Numbered from the stretch's first letter, positions 8,943-17,499 are shown. The stretch: DNA of 64,000 nucleotides from Pseudomonas protegens (GCF_013407925.2 NZ_CP060201.1:3348001-3412000), one strand, 5' to 3'. The notes: generated from the letters alone by a model not told the origin. Made by a program: numbers and translations.

Positions 8943-10078
8943 AGTTTGAGCTTCCTCATCAGCGGTACGCCGATCCGTTGCAGCAGCAGGCCCATCAGTT
9001 GCCACACCAGGCGCCGCGACCAGGGCAGGTGGGCGATGTGGATCAGGCTGTATTCGATCTGCGGCTCACCGCCGCGCAGGCGCTTGAAGGCGGCGGCGCC
9101 GGAGCTGAAGTTGAGCACCTGACGGCGGTTCACCGCTTCTTGCAGGCACAGCCGGGTCAGTTGCCGGTACAGGCCGGCGCGCTGGGGCAGGGCGGTGTCG
9201 TAGCCGACGATGGGGGTGCTGATCAGGGCGCTGTTGGCGAACCAGCCCAGGGCACCGTCGATGCGTCCTTCGGCGTTGCGCAGGGCGCGCACCTCCAGCC
9301 AGCCTTCGGCCTGCCCGCGTTGCAGCCATTGGGCGCTGTAGTGGGGGTTGAGGCGGCTGTATTTGTCCAGGTACAGCAGGTTGTACAGCTGCTCGATGCG
9401 CTGGAAGTCGGCCTCGTTAAGCTCGCTGCCGGGCACCACCGTATACGGACTGCGGCGCAGCAGGGTGGCGTCCAGGCGGGTGTTGTGGTGACGCAGGAAG
9501 GCGGAATTCTCGCCCTCGCGGCCGTCGAACAGGTACACCTGGCGGCTGGGAATCGCCAGGTAGCCCAGGGCTTGCAGGCGCTTGCGCAGTGCGCGGTTGC
9601 TGAAGTCGTTGAGCGAGCGAAAGCCAAAGCCGTGGTCGGGGAACTGCCGGCGCAGCAGTTCGGTGATCGCCGGCAAATCCGAACCATCCCAATCGGCGGG
9701 GTACAGGTTGGTCGACAATAGCCAGTTATTGACCTGCACCAAACGGTCGACCTTGGCCGCGCTCAGCAGCCGGTCCACGCCCTGGGTCAGCAGCTTCAAG
9801 GGCCAGGCCAGCCAGGGCCGTTGCAGGCGCTGCAGTTCTTCCCGGGCATAACCGCTGTAGGCGGTCTGCGGCGACACCACGTAGCAGTTATCCACAGGGT
9901 CGTGGCCGTGGTTGATGCTCACCGGGAACTGATGATGGCCGGTGTCCAGCAGGGCCAGGGCGGTGCTGACGTTGCCGATCAGCGCGCCGCCGGCGCAGGT
10001 GCGCACGTACTGCCGGGCGTGGCTGTCGCCAGCGCTCGGGGGCTCCAGGGCCAGTTGCTCGGGCAGCAGCAGCTTCAT
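8939..10078 (-). CDS. GNAT-like acyltransferase of an orphan biosynthetic operon
   Basis: A 379-residue protein starting MKLLLPEQLALEPP. Its second half resembles a GNAT/FemX-type fold (RNAEGRIDGALGWFANSALISTPIVGYDTALPQRAGLYRQ followed by QVLNFSSGAAAFKRLRG), as in BioF2-like acetyltransferases. The first half, with HHQFPVSINHGHDPVDNCYV, is unfamiliar and may hold another substrate-binding part. The ATG overlaps the previous stop as ATGA, so it is translationally coupled to the ATP-grasp gene. The substrate is unknown. The call rests on weak fold resemblance; a BtrH-like or other acyltransferase assignment is possible. Confidence 0.55.
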   Translation of the reverse strand: MKLLLPEQLALEPPSAGDSHARQYVRTCAGGALIGNVSTALALLDTGHHQFPVSINHGHDPVDNCYVVSPQTAYSGYAREELQRLQRPWLAWPLKLLTQGVDRLLSAAKVDRLVQVNNWLLSTNLYPADWDGSDLPAITELLRRQFPDHGFGFRSLNDFSNRALRKRLQALGYLAIPSRQVYLFDGREGENSAFLRHHNTRLDATLLRRSPYTVVPGSELNEADFQRIEQLYNLLYLDKYSRLNPHYSAQWLQRGQAEGWLEVRALRNAEGRIDGALGWFANSALISTPIVGYDTALPQRAGLYRQLTRLCLQEAVNRRQVLNFSSGAAAFKRLRGGEPQIEYSLIHIAHLPWSRRLVWQLMGLLLQRIGVPLMRKLKL

Positions 10079-11229
10079 GGGCGCGGTGCTCCCAGGGGCT
10101 GGCCGTTCCATTCGATATCGGCGGTGGAGGCGGCCAGCAGCCCGCAGCGGCGGGTCAGGGCGCGGCCGATGATCTCGCTCAGGCTCAGCAGTTGGGCGGT
10201 CAGCGGGCCGCGATCGCCGTCCTGCACGATCACGTCCCGGGCTTGTTGGTAGTCGTGCCAGAACGTGCGGCTCAAGGCCCGTTGCGGCGCCGCCAGAAGC
10301 AGCATGGCCAGGGCGATCATCCGCGGTTCCAGGGTCGCCTCCAGCGCTGCGTCGGTTTCGCTGCCCAGCGCTGCCACCAGTTGCACCCGCTGATCGTCGA
10401 ACAGGTGCACGCCGCTGGTGGCCCTGGGGTTGCACTCCAGGACATGGAAGCGGCCCTGCTGGTCTTCGATGAAGTCGAAACCCACCTGCCCGGTGTAGCC
10501 GGTGGCCTGGCCGAACTGCTCCAGAAAGGCGCGAATCGGCGCTGGGGCACAGCTGTGGAAGTAGATCCCCGAGCCGCGCCCGACCCGGTAGCGCGGCTGG
10601 TAGCTGCTGTGGGCGCGCAACTGGCCGTCCACCAGCACGCTGAAGCTGCAATATTCCTGGCCGGGGACGAACTGCTGGGCCACCCAGGGCGCATCGCTAC
10701 TGGGGCGGATCTTGGCCAGTTGCGCCGGGCTCGGGCGGATCAGGGTCTGGGAGGCGAAGCGCGAATAGGCCGGCTTGAACACCAGGGCGTCGTGCTCCGC
10801 CGCCAGCGCTTGCACCGCAGCCGGGTCATGCAGCACTTGGGTTGGCGGCGCGGCCACGGCCCAGCCTTGGGTCATGGCAGCAAAATCGCCCTTGTGATGC
10901 AGGCGGTGCAGCAACTCGAAATCGCTGGTGAACACCCGGCACAAAGGCCGCAAGCGCTCCAGGCCGTGGGCCAGGTAGAACACCTCTTCGCAGGTGGGCA
11001 GCAGCAGGTCGATGGCCTGTTGGCGGATGACCCCGGCCAGGGCTTCGATCCAGGCCTCCGGGTCGTGGCGCGGCTCCGGCAGGCGCACGAAGTGCTCGGC
11101 GGCGCGGCTGAAACGGCTCAGGGGCTGGGCCAGGGAATCGGCCACGGTCACCGTCCAGCCGGCTTGGCCAAAGGCCCGGGCCCACTCCAGGCAGGCCGGG
11201 GCCCGGGCGCCGAGAATCAATACACGCAT
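10075..11229 (-). CDS. ATP-grasp ligase of an orphan biosynthetic operon
   Basis: A 384-residue ATP-grasp enzyme. It has an N-terminal Rossmann-like pre-ATP-grasp domain (MRVLILGARAPACLEWARAF). The ATP-grasp core follows, with VFKPAYSRFASQTL, VAQQFVPGQEYCSFSVLVDG and the metal-binding segment FDFIEDQQGRFHVLECNPRATSG. Such enzymes activate a carboxylate as acyl phosphate and join it to an amine or thiol. The chosen ATG overlaps the upstream gene by 13 bp, and its stop overlaps the next ATG, so it is embedded in the operon. The acyl and amine partners are unknown. Confidence 0.8.
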   Translation of the reverse strand: MRVLILGARAPACLEWARAFGQAGWTVTVADSLAQPLSRFSRAAEHFVRLPEPRHDPEAWIEALAGVIRQQAIDLLLPTCEEVFYLAHGLERLRPLCRVFTSDFELLHRLHHKGDFAAMTQGWAVAAPPTQVLHDPAAVQALAAEHDALVFKPAYSRFASQTLIRPSPAQLAKIRPSSDAPWVAQQFVPGQEYCSFSVLVDGQLRAHSSYQPRYRVGRGSGIYFHSCAPAPIRAFLEQFGQATGYTGQVGFDFIEDQQGRFHVLECNPRATSGVHLFDDQRVQLVAALGSETDAALEATLEPRMIALAMLLLAAPQRALSRTFWHDYQQARDVIVQDGDRGPLTAQLLSLSEIIGRALTRRCGLLAASTADIEWNGQPLGAPRP

Positions 11230-12575
11230 GGCAGTCCCTCGGGTGGTTGCAGCATCAGCAGGCGGCGTCTTTTCGTCTGTGGCGGCGGTGCCTGCCAGTG
11301 GCCGAAGCTCAGATCCGGCGTCTGCAGCCCTTGTTGCGCGCAGAGTTCGGCCAGGGCTTCGCGCAAGCGCTGACACAGCCCGTGGTAGTCGCCCGAGGCA
11401 CGCAGGTTGACCTGCCAGAGCAGCCCGCGCTGCTGGATCTGGTATTCCTCCAGTTCCGCCCCGAGCATCAGCAGGGCCCTGCGCAGTACATCCGGGTAGA
11501 GCGGCGCCAGCTGCTGGCCGTCGAGCCGCGGCAGCCAGAGGATCTCGTCGGCGCGGCCTTCCACGGCGGCGATGGCCCGCTCCGCACGGCCACAGGGGCA
11601 GGGCGCGCTGGCGACCCGCAGAATGTCGTTGAGGCGATAACGCACGATCAACTGCGTGCGCCGGGAAAAGTCGGTGATGATCGGCTGGAAGCGCGTGCGC
11701 TCAGGGTCCAGCCATTGCGGCTCGATGTGCAGGTGGCTTTCATTCAGGTGCAGGGTGCCAGCCTCGCAGGTGTAGCCGAGAAAGCCTTCGCTGGCCTGAT
11801 AGATCTGCTGCGGCTTGCGCCCGAAGGCTTGCTGCACCAGCTCGGCGTCGGTGCTTTCCAGCACTTCGGCCACCGACAGGATGTGCCGTGGGCGGATCGT
11901 CAGCTGCCCGGCCAGGGCCGCCTGGGCCAGCCCGCGCAGCACCGTGGCCGGGGCCACCAGCACGTCCGGGTTCTGCTGGTTGAGGCGTTTCAGGGAGGCG
12001 GTCAGGCCCAGGGTCAGGTCATGAAAGGCGAAGTCGATGCGGCGGCTGGCCAGGGTGGTGTACAGGCGGCTATTGGCCCGCAGGAAGAAGGCGATGCGCA
12101 GCGGCGCCAGCCAGGGGCACAGCAGCCGGGGCAACAGCGCCCGGGGCAGGGTGCGCGCCAGCAGGATGCCGGCCCAGCGCTGGCGTTCCACGCTGCTGAC
12201 CAGGAACACCCCCTGAGCCCCCGAGGTGCCGCTGGACAGGCCCACGGTGATGTCCCCCAGGGTCGGGCTGAAGTCCCGGGAACGCTCGGCCTGCAGGGCC
12301 ACCGGCAACACCTGTTCCAGGCTCAGGGCGCGGGTGTTGAAGGCGGCGAAGTCGCTCATCAGGGTGGCTTTGTCCATGAGCGGCAAGCTGTGCAGGCCGT
12401 CGTGGGTCAGCCCGTTGAAGCGCTGGCCACGGGGCAGGACTTTGGCCATGAAGTGCCGCAGGCGCCGGGCCTGCCAGGCTTCCAGCCGCTCGCGGCGGCG
12501 AAAGCGCAGGGCGTAGCGGCTGAACACGAAGGCGCCGATGCTGCGCAGGGTGCCCAGCAGGCGTTCACTGTTCAT
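11217..12575 (-). CDS. PaaK/F390-synthetase-like adenylate-forming enzyme
   Basis: A 452-residue protein resembling the clade annotated as putative adenylate-forming enzymes or coenzyme F390 synthetase-related proteins. The ATP-binding motif is GLSSGTSGAQGVF (residues about 112-124). YQASEGFLGYTCE is the middle motif. RYRLNDILRVASAPCPCGR and VEGRADEILWLP are the typical PaaK-like C-terminal signatures. Such enzymes adenylate a carboxylic acid and often transfer it to CoA or another acceptor. GGAGG lies about 10 nt before the ATG, and the gene overlaps the hydrolase gene by 11 bp. The acid substrate is unknown. Confidence 0.8.
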   Translation of the reverse strand: MNSERLLGTLRSIGAFVFSRYALRFRRRERLEAWQARRLRHFMAKVLPRGQRFNGLTHDGLHSLPLMDKATLMSDFAAFNTRALSLEQVLPVALQAERSRDFSPTLGDITVGLSSGTSGAQGVFLVSSVERQRWAGILLARTLPRALLPRLLCPWLAPLRIAFFLRANSRLYTTLASRRIDFAFHDLTLGLTASLKRLNQQNPDVLVAPATVLRGLAQAALAGQLTIRPRHILSVAEVLESTDAELVQQAFGRKPQQIYQASEGFLGYTCEAGTLHLNESHLHIEPQWLDPERTRFQPIITDFSRRTQLIVRYRLNDILRVASAPCPCGRAERAIAAVEGRADEILWLPRLDGQQLAPLYPDVLRRALLMLGAELEEYQIQQRGLLWQVNLRASGDYHGLCQRLREALAELCAQQGLQTPDLSFGHWQAPPPQTKRRRLLMLQPPEGLPCVY

Positions 12576-13419
12576 TGGCGAAGGCCTCCCAGGCCTGGGT
12601 GCAATGGGACGGCAGCACCGCCACCGCCGGTTCGCGGCGGATCAGCTGGCCCAGGCCGCTGTAGGTGCGCACATATTGCTGACGGTCGGCGCTGGCAAAC
12701 CACAGTGCCGGTGCAGCGGGCAGGCGCTCGGCGCGGCAGGCCGGCACCGACCAGCAGGCGTCGGCCACCAGGAACACCGGCCGGCCCTGGGCATCGGGGA
12801 TGAACAGGCCCAACTGGCCTTTGCTGTGCCCTGGCAGCGGCACGCCGATCAGGCTGCCATCGCCGAACAGGTCCAGGCCTTGCTCGAAGGGCGCCATCCA
12901 GCTTGGCAGCGCACAGCTGGGGCTGGCTTCGGCCAGGCGCAGGCGGGCGCTGAAATCGTCCGGCAGCAGGCCCGGCAGATGGCCGCCCAAGGTGGCGCGC
13001 CAACGCTGGCCGCGCAGGCTGTCGATATGCCGGTAGTCGGCTTCCAGGGCGATAAAGCGCGCATTGGCAAAATCCCGCAGCCCGGCGATATGGTCGGCGT
13101 GGAAGTGGGAAATGATCACATGGCGGATATCCCCCGGGCCGATGCCCAGCTCATGCAGCTGCGCCCCCAACTGCTCGACCACCGGCAACTGCACCGGCAC
13201 TGCGCTGCGGTACAGGCGCTCGGGCAGGGCGCGGGTGGCCTGGAAGAAGTGCTCGGCGTAGCCGGTGTCGTACAAAATCCAGCCGTGCTCCGGGTGCTGG
13301 ATCAGCCCGCACAGCGCCGGAAACTGCACCGGCGCCAGGCGCCCGCCACGGTCGGCCATGCATTCCAGGTGCTGGCACCAGCCGGCCCGCAGGATCTTCA
13401 AGCTCACGCTGCGGCTCAT
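12565..13419 (-). CDS. Metallo-beta-lactamase-fold hydrolase of the orphan operon
   Basis: A 284-residue MBL-fold protein. The metal-binding motif HFHADH is at residues 105-110 (VIISHFHADHIAGL), with later ligands in PGHSKGQLGLF, VADACWS and LPSHCTQAW. The layout is that of the AHL-lactonase/PqsE-like thioesterase branch, so a thioesterase or lactonase role is plausible. The ATG at 13419 forms ATGA with the stop of the epimerase gene. A large in-frame extension upstream of this ATG lies inside the epimerase gene and is rejected. Confidence 0.85.
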   Translation of the reverse strand: MSRSVSLKILRAGWCQHLECMADRGGRLAPVQFPALCGLIQHPEHGWILYDTGYAEHFFQATRALPERLYRSAVPVQLPVVEQLGAQLHELGIGPGDIRHVIISHFHADHIAGLRDFANARFIALEADYRHIDSLRGQRWRATLGGHLPGLLPDDFSARLRLAEASPSCALPSWMAPFEQGLDLFGDGSLIGVPLPGHSKGQLGLFIPDAQGRPVFLVADACWSVPACRAERLPAAPALWFASADRQQYVRTYSGLGQLIRREPAVAVLPSHCTQAWEAFANEQ

Positions 13420-14423
13420 GGTTTTTGTCTCTGTTGGGCCAGCCACCATTGGGCGTGCTGGGCGATGCCCTGGTCCTGGTTGATCACCGGGCGATAGCCC
13501 AGCTCGCGCTGGATGGCGCTGATGTCCAGGGTCTGGCTGAAGGCCAGGACGCCTGCGCCGTAGCGGGTGATCAAGGGTTCGGCGCCGTTGCCCAGCCGTG
13601 CCTTGAGCTCCAGCAGGCGCGCCACGCCATGCACCAGAGGCCAGGGCAGGCGGCGGGTGCGCAGCGGCAGGCGGAAGTGCTCGGCCATCTGTTGCAGCAG
13701 GTCCTTGAAGGCCAGGGGTGTGCCGTTGCTCAGGTTGTAGACGCACAGCGGGCGCGGCAGGGGCCGGGTCAGGGCCAGCCACACCGCGTGCACCAGATTG
13801 TCGACGCAGGTCAGGTCCAGCTGTGCCTGGCCGCCGCGCATTAGCGGAATCGCCCCGCGTTGCATCACCCGCAGCAGGCGCGGCATCAGGGTTGCGTCCC
13901 AGGGGCCGAACACCGCCCGGGGCCGCAGGATCACGCATTCGGGCAGCTTGGCGTCTGCCAGCAGGGTTTCGGCCTGGGCCTTGCTGCGGGCGTAGTCATT
14001 CACCGGTGGTGGCAGCGGCTGGTCTTCGCGGATGCCCAGGCGGTCGCTGAAATTGAAGTACAGGCTCGGGGTGGAGATATGCACCAGCCGCGGGATGCGG
14101 TTCTTGCCGCAGGCGTGGATCACCTCGGCGGTGGAGTCGAGGTTGGCCCGGGCAAACGCCTGGGGCGAACCCCAGGGTGACGACAAGGCGGCGCAATGCA
14201 CGATGGCGTCATGCTCGCGGCTGGCATCGGCCAGCAGGCGTTTGGCCAACGGGCTGCCGTGCTCCAGGGGCAGCCAGCGCACCGGCGCCGGGCTGTGGGC
14301 CATCACCTCGGCCGCCGCCTCGGGGTTGCGCCCGCTGAACTGCACCTCGCAGCCTTCGGCGGCCAGCTTCCAGACCAGATGCCGTCCGATAAAACCGGTG
14401 CCGCCGGTGACCAGGATCTTCAT
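13416..14423 (-). CDS. NAD(P)-dependent epimerase/reductase (SDR, OleD-like)
   Basis: A 335-residue extended short-chain dehydrogenase. The Rossmann motif is GGTGFIG (residues 7-13), HISTPSLYFNFSDR holds the catalytic serine region, and NDYARSKAQAE holds the Y-x3-K pair. It is close in style to 3-beta-hydroxysteroid dehydrogenases and to OleD, which reduces 2-alkyl-3-ketoacids made by OleA. It starts by TGATG overlap with the ketosynthase stop. Placed directly after a ketosynthase III, a role in reducing a beta-keto product is a reasonable inference, not shown. Confidence 0.82.
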   Translation of the reverse strand: MKILVTGGTGFIGRHLVWKLAAEGCEVQFSGRNPEAAAEVMAHSPAPVRWLPLEHGSPLAKRLLADASREHDAIVHCAALSSPWGSPQAFARANLDSTAEVIHACGKNRIPRLVHISTPSLYFNFSDRLGIREDQPLPPPVNDYARSKAQAETLLADAKLPECVILRPRAVFGPWDATLMPRLLRVMQRGAIPLMRGGQAQLDLTCVDNLVHAVWLALTRPLPRPLCVYNLSNGTPLAFKDLLQQMAEHFRLPLRTRRLPWPLVHGVARLLELKARLGNGAEPLITRYGAGVLAFSQTLDISAIQRELGYRPVINQDQGIAQHAQWWLAQQRQKP

Positions 14424-15442
14424 CAAAACTCCAGGATCAGGCCGCCGAGGGACAGGCCCGCGCCGGTGCCGATCAGCATCAGGGTCTGCCCGCGTTGAAT
14501 GCGCCCGTCGCGCACCGCGATATCCAGAGCGGTGGGCAGGGACGCCGCTACCTGATTGCCATGCTGGGCAAAGATATCGATGACTTTCTCCGGCCCCAGG
14601 CTCAGGCGTTTGGCCGCATGCTGCATGGCCTGCTGGCTGGCTTGATGGGGGATGATCCAGTCGATCTGCGCAAGGGAGACCCCGGCTTGCAGTAACAGAT
14701 CGTCCATCAGGTCCGGCAGGTGTTTGGCGGCGAGGCGGAACACGCCTTTGCCCTGCATCGCGAAGCTGGTCAGGGGCTCGAAGGGCACCTGGATGCGCCG
14801 CGGATGAAAGCGCGAACCGCCGGCGGGGATCTGGCACAGCGCGGCGCCTTCGGCGTAGGTCTTGAGGCGCGAGGCGAGGATCTTCGGGCCGCCGTCGCCC
14901 GCCTCCAGCACCACCGCTGCCGCGCCGTCGCCGAAGATGCCGCAGACTTCCACCTGCTGCCAGTCCAGGCCGCAGGAGGCGATGTCGGCGCACACCAGCA
15001 GCACGCGCCGGTAATGCCCGGCCTGGATCGGCCAGGACAGGGTGTCCAGGGCGGCAATAAAGCCCAGGCAGCTGGCGTTGATGTCCATGGCCGGGATGCC
15101 CGACTGCCCCAGGCCCAACTCCCGTTGCAGCAGCGCGGCGTTGCAGGGCATGCCTTGGTCCTGGGTGCCGCTGGCGCAGACGATCAGGTCCAACTGATCC
15201 AGCGCCAGGCCCGCCGCGTGCAGGGCCTGGCGCGCGGCACTGGCACCGAGGCTGGCGGCGGTGTCCGCAGGATCGGCGACGTGGCGCTGCTGCACCCCGC
15301 TGATGCGCGCCACGCTGCCGGCTTCCAGGCCGAGCTGGCGGTCCAGCTCGGCACTGGTGACCACCCGCTGCGGCAGGGCGTGGCCGGTGCCGAGGATGGC
15401 CAGCGCACGGGCCGGGCGGGGGGAGGACGCTGATGTGTGCAT
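14423..15442 (-). CDS. Beta-ketoacyl synthase III (FabH/OleA-like), first gene of the orphan operon
   Basis: A 339-residue thiolase-fold condensing enzyme. The triad is complete: Cys125 in DINASCLGF, His266 in IPHQAS, Asn296 in HGNQVAAS. The CGIFGDGAAAVVLE motif is typical of FabH. It does not look like the housekeeping FabH: it is alone with unusual partners and no fatty-acid synthesis genes. No acyl carrier protein is encoded in the operon, so it may use acyl-CoA or a cellular ACP. It is the first of seven genes reading left. The ATG at 15442 is the furthest upstream good start, with GGAA about 8 nt before it. Confidence 0.85.
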   Translation of the reverse strand: MHTSASSPRPARALAILGTGHALPQRVVTSAELDRQLGLEAGSVARISGVQQRHVADPADTAASLGASAARQALHAAGLALDQLDLIVCASGTQDQGMPCNAALLQRELGLGQSGIPAMDINASCLGFIAALDTLSWPIQAGHYRRVLLVCADIASCGLDWQQVEVCGIFGDGAAAVVLEAGDGGPKILASRLKTYAEGAALCQIPAGGSRFHPRRIQVPFEPLTSFAMQGKGVFRLAAKHLPDLMDDLLLQAGVSLAQIDWIIPHQASQQAMQHAAKRLSLGPEKVIDIFAQHGNQVAASLPTALDIAVRDGRIQRGQTLMLIGTGAGLSLGGLILEF

Positions 15443-15477
15443 GCAAATTCCGTTTGTGACGCGTTGGGGGAGCTTGA

Positions 15478-16137
15478 TCAGGTGGCGGACGGCGCGACCG
15501 GGCAGTGGCTCAGAAAGGCTTGCAGCCCTTGCTGATATGCCTCGTCGTCCATCAGTTCACTGTGTTTGGCGATGCGGCAGGCCTGGCCCTTGCGCTGCAT
15601 CTCGGCGCTGGCCACGTCATAGAAGTGGGCCGCTTCACGCAGGTACACGACCTGCTCCCAGGTCAGGCTGCTCTTGGCGCGTGGGAGTTTGCTCAGGGTG
15701 AAACCCTGGTCGTCGAATGTCAGGGTGTAAGTGCCTTCGGTGGCCTTCAATGGCGCCCGCAGGCGGGCTTCGATCAGGCGCTGGTTCAGGCCGCGCAGCG
15801 GCGCTTGGGGTTTGATCGGGGTGGCGGCAATCCGGGCTTGCAGGTGCTTGATCCAGCGTCCGGAAAAGCGCCACCACAGTGGGATGAAGATCAAGGCGAA
15901 CGCCACCATGGCGATGACCTTCTCCGGGGTGAAGGTCCGCTCGGGGAAGTAGATCGACAGGCAGCCGCCGATCAGGCACAGGGTGAACATCACGGGACCG
16001 ATCAAGCGGCTTTGCCACCGGGCAAATGTGCTCATGACCCGGACATGCTGTTGATCATCCTTGAGCAATTCCTGCTTCAGCGGTTCGGCAATCCAGGCTT
16101 CGGTGTGGGCGGGGGTGATGCGGTAGTGCAATTCCAT
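15478..16137 (-). CDS. YcxB-like membrane protein
   Basis: A 219-residue protein (MELHYRITPAHTEAW) with two adjacent transmembrane segments, VMFTLCLIGGCLSIYF and VIAMVAFALIFIPLWW. The C-terminal soluble domain (YTLTFDDQGFTLSKLPRAKSSLTWEQVVYLRE) matches the YcxB-like pattern. A longer reading frame adds 45 residues, but the chosen ATG fits the start of the conserved part. It lies 35 bp upstream of the ketosynthase and could be its operon leader gene, but it also looks self-contained. Function unknown. Confidence 0.65.
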   Translation of the reverse strand: MELHYRITPAHTEAWIAEPLKQELLKDDQQHVRVMSTFARWQSRLIGPVMFTLCLIGGCLSIYFPERTFTPEKVIAMVAFALIFIPLWWRFSGRWIKHLQARIAATPIKPQAPLRGLNQRLIEARLRAPLKATEGTYTLTFDDQGFTLSKLPRAKSSLTWEQVVYLREAAHFYDVASAEMQRKGQACRIAKHSELMDDEAYQQGLQAFLSHCPVAPSAT

Positions 16138-16235
16138 GGGGGCTGAATCCGAGGTCCGTGTTCGGTGAGGGCGGCAGTCTACCGGCTTCTGGGGTGTGGT
16201 GAGCAGCGGCGTGTGCGCCAACGCCAAGCGGCTGT

Positions 16236-16967
16236 TCAGGCTGGAAACTGTTTCAGATGCTGCTCCACCCACTGGTACAGGCGCTCGTCCAGTTGCGGCC
16301 GCTGCTGGTTGAAGTGGTCCTGGCAGCGGTTGAAGAGCGGGTCCTGGTTGATGCGCAGGGCTAGCTCGATGGGGCCTTCGCTCCCAGCGTGGGCGGCTCG
16401 TAGCTGCTGCTGGCGCTGATCGGCCTGTTCCAGGGTGTCCGCCAGGGTATCGAGTTGCAGGTGGCGCAATTGGGCGATGGCCTGGGGTAGATGAAAGTGC
16501 AGGGCGCTGTCGAAGCCTTCCCAGCCCTCATAGGCCAACCATTCGTGCAGGACCATGAAGCAGCGCAGTGCCGGGGGCAGTTGCTCCAGCGCTGCGAAAT
16601 CCAGCCAGTACTGACGCGGCAGTTGCTCGGCGGTTTCGATGGCCTGGGCGATCAGGTCCAGGGCCTGGCCCTTGTCCCGGTGATGCTTGCGCAGGATGCG
16701 CTGGGTCAGGGTGAAACGCGCTTCTTCTATAGCGTGCAGGGCGCGGTTCAGGTCGTAACCGGCGTTGAGCAAGTGTTCCCGGGCTTGCTCGGCGGGCAGG
16801 CCGGATTTGTCTACCAGCACCTGCAACAGCTCGGCTTTGTAGAGCTCGGCGGCTTGCTGCGGATTATTGGCGCAACGGGCGAGCAGGGCCTGGGCATGGC
16901 GCAGGCCGATTGGGATCAGCTTGCGTAGCTGTTGCAGGGCCTGGGTGTGCGTCGGGTCCATCGACAT
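16236..16967 (-). CDS. Unknown protein with two UBA-like helical segments
   Basis: A 243-residue protein starting MSMDPTHTQALQQL. Residues about 15-90 hold two similar three-helix segments (IGLRHAQALLARCANNPQQAAELY and SGLPAEQAREHLLNAGYDLNRALHAIEE). They look like the UBA/TS-N fold found at the start of elongation factor Ts. The rest is helical and unfamiliar. No signal peptide or membrane segment is seen. Neighbours do not suggest a function. Confidence 0.6.
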   Translation of the reverse strand: MSMDPTHTQALQQLRKLIPIGLRHAQALLARCANNPQQAAELYKAELLQVLVDKSGLPAEQAREHLLNAGYDLNRALHAIEEARFTLTQRILRKHHRDKGQALDLIAQAIETAEQLPRQYWLDFAALEQLPPALRCFMVLHEWLAYEGWEGFDSALHFHLPQAIAQLRHLQLDTLADTLEQADQRQQQLRAAHAGSEGPIELALRINQDPLFNRCQDHFNQQRPQLDERLYQWVEQHLKQFPA

Positions 16968-17031
16968 GGTGCCTTGATAGTCATTGCCGGCTGCGGCGGG
17001 AGGCTGATTATCCACCGCGCCGGGCAAAACC

Positions 17032-17140
17032 TGTAGCCGCTGCCGCAGGCTGCGAACGGCCCGAAGGGCCGCGGGGTTCTCAAGGTCGCTGAAGGTCCTG
17101 CGGACCTTTTCGCAGCCTCGCGGGCTCGGCAGCGGCTACA
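17032..17140. repeat. REP element, type B, copy 1
   Basis: TGTAGCCGCTGCCGCAGGCT at the left and CTCGGCAGCGGCTACA at the right form a long imperfect palindrome, with an internal GGTCCTGCGGACC hairpin. An almost identical copy lies at 18017-18125 as part of the duplication that also copied the adjacent gene. Related copies are at 27803 and, shorter, 42455. Confidence 0.75.
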
Positions 17141-17145
17141 GGGCG

Positions 17146-17499
17146 TCAGGGGCCGGGGCGGGCGCCGTCGAGCAGGGCGTCCACCACGGCGCGGGCCATT
17201 TCCACGGAATGCACCATGGACCAGATCAGCCCGCGTTCGATGCCGCTGGCCCGTTCGGTGATTTCATCGGACACCTCTTCGGCGCATTTGAGCAGCAGGG
17301 AAACGTGCATCAGCGCGTCTTCGGCATTTACCTGGGGTTGCACGGCGAACAGCGGGTGGCCTTGAGCGTCGCGCAGGCCGAAGGGGCGATGGCGGGTGCC
17401 GTGCAAGGCGGCCAGCAGGTTGGCGTTGGCGCGGTCCAGCTCCGGGTCCCGGCGCGGACGATCGGTGGGCAAGGGTGGATCGGGGACGAGCTTTTTCAT
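17146..17499 (-). CDS. DUF6124-like small protein, copy 1
   Basis: A 117-residue acidic, helical protein (MKKLVPDPPLPTDRPRRDPE) of the kind annotated DUF6124/DUF3077 in Pseudomonas. A PLFAVQPQVNAEDALMHVS segment is followed by two helices. There is no signal peptide. An alternative GTG three codons upstream (17508) exists; the ATG is chosen because it aligns with copy 2. The protein is identical to the one at 18131-18484; the genes differ by a few silent bases, so duplication or gene conversion is recent. It is preceded by a structured leader with a small upstream ORF. Function unknown. Confidence 0.75.
   Translation of the reverse strand: MKKLVPDPPLPTDRPRRDPELDRANANLLAALHGTRHRPFGLRDAQGHPLFAVQPQVNAEDALMHVSLLLKCAEEVSDEITERASGIERGLIWSMVHSVEMARAVVDALLDGARPGP

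Noticed and set aside
8939..10651. Longer 570-residue frame for the GNAT-like gene
   Set aside because: The first 190 residues lie inside the ATP-grasp gene in another frame and look like shadow sequence (Arg/Pro/Ala-rich). The ATGA overlap at 10078 gives a natural start.
13416..15446. Single 676-residue fusion of ketosynthase region and epimerase
   Set aside because: The ketosynthase is encoded in a different frame, and the epimerase Rossmann motif begins right at the ATG at 14423 with a TGATG overlap.
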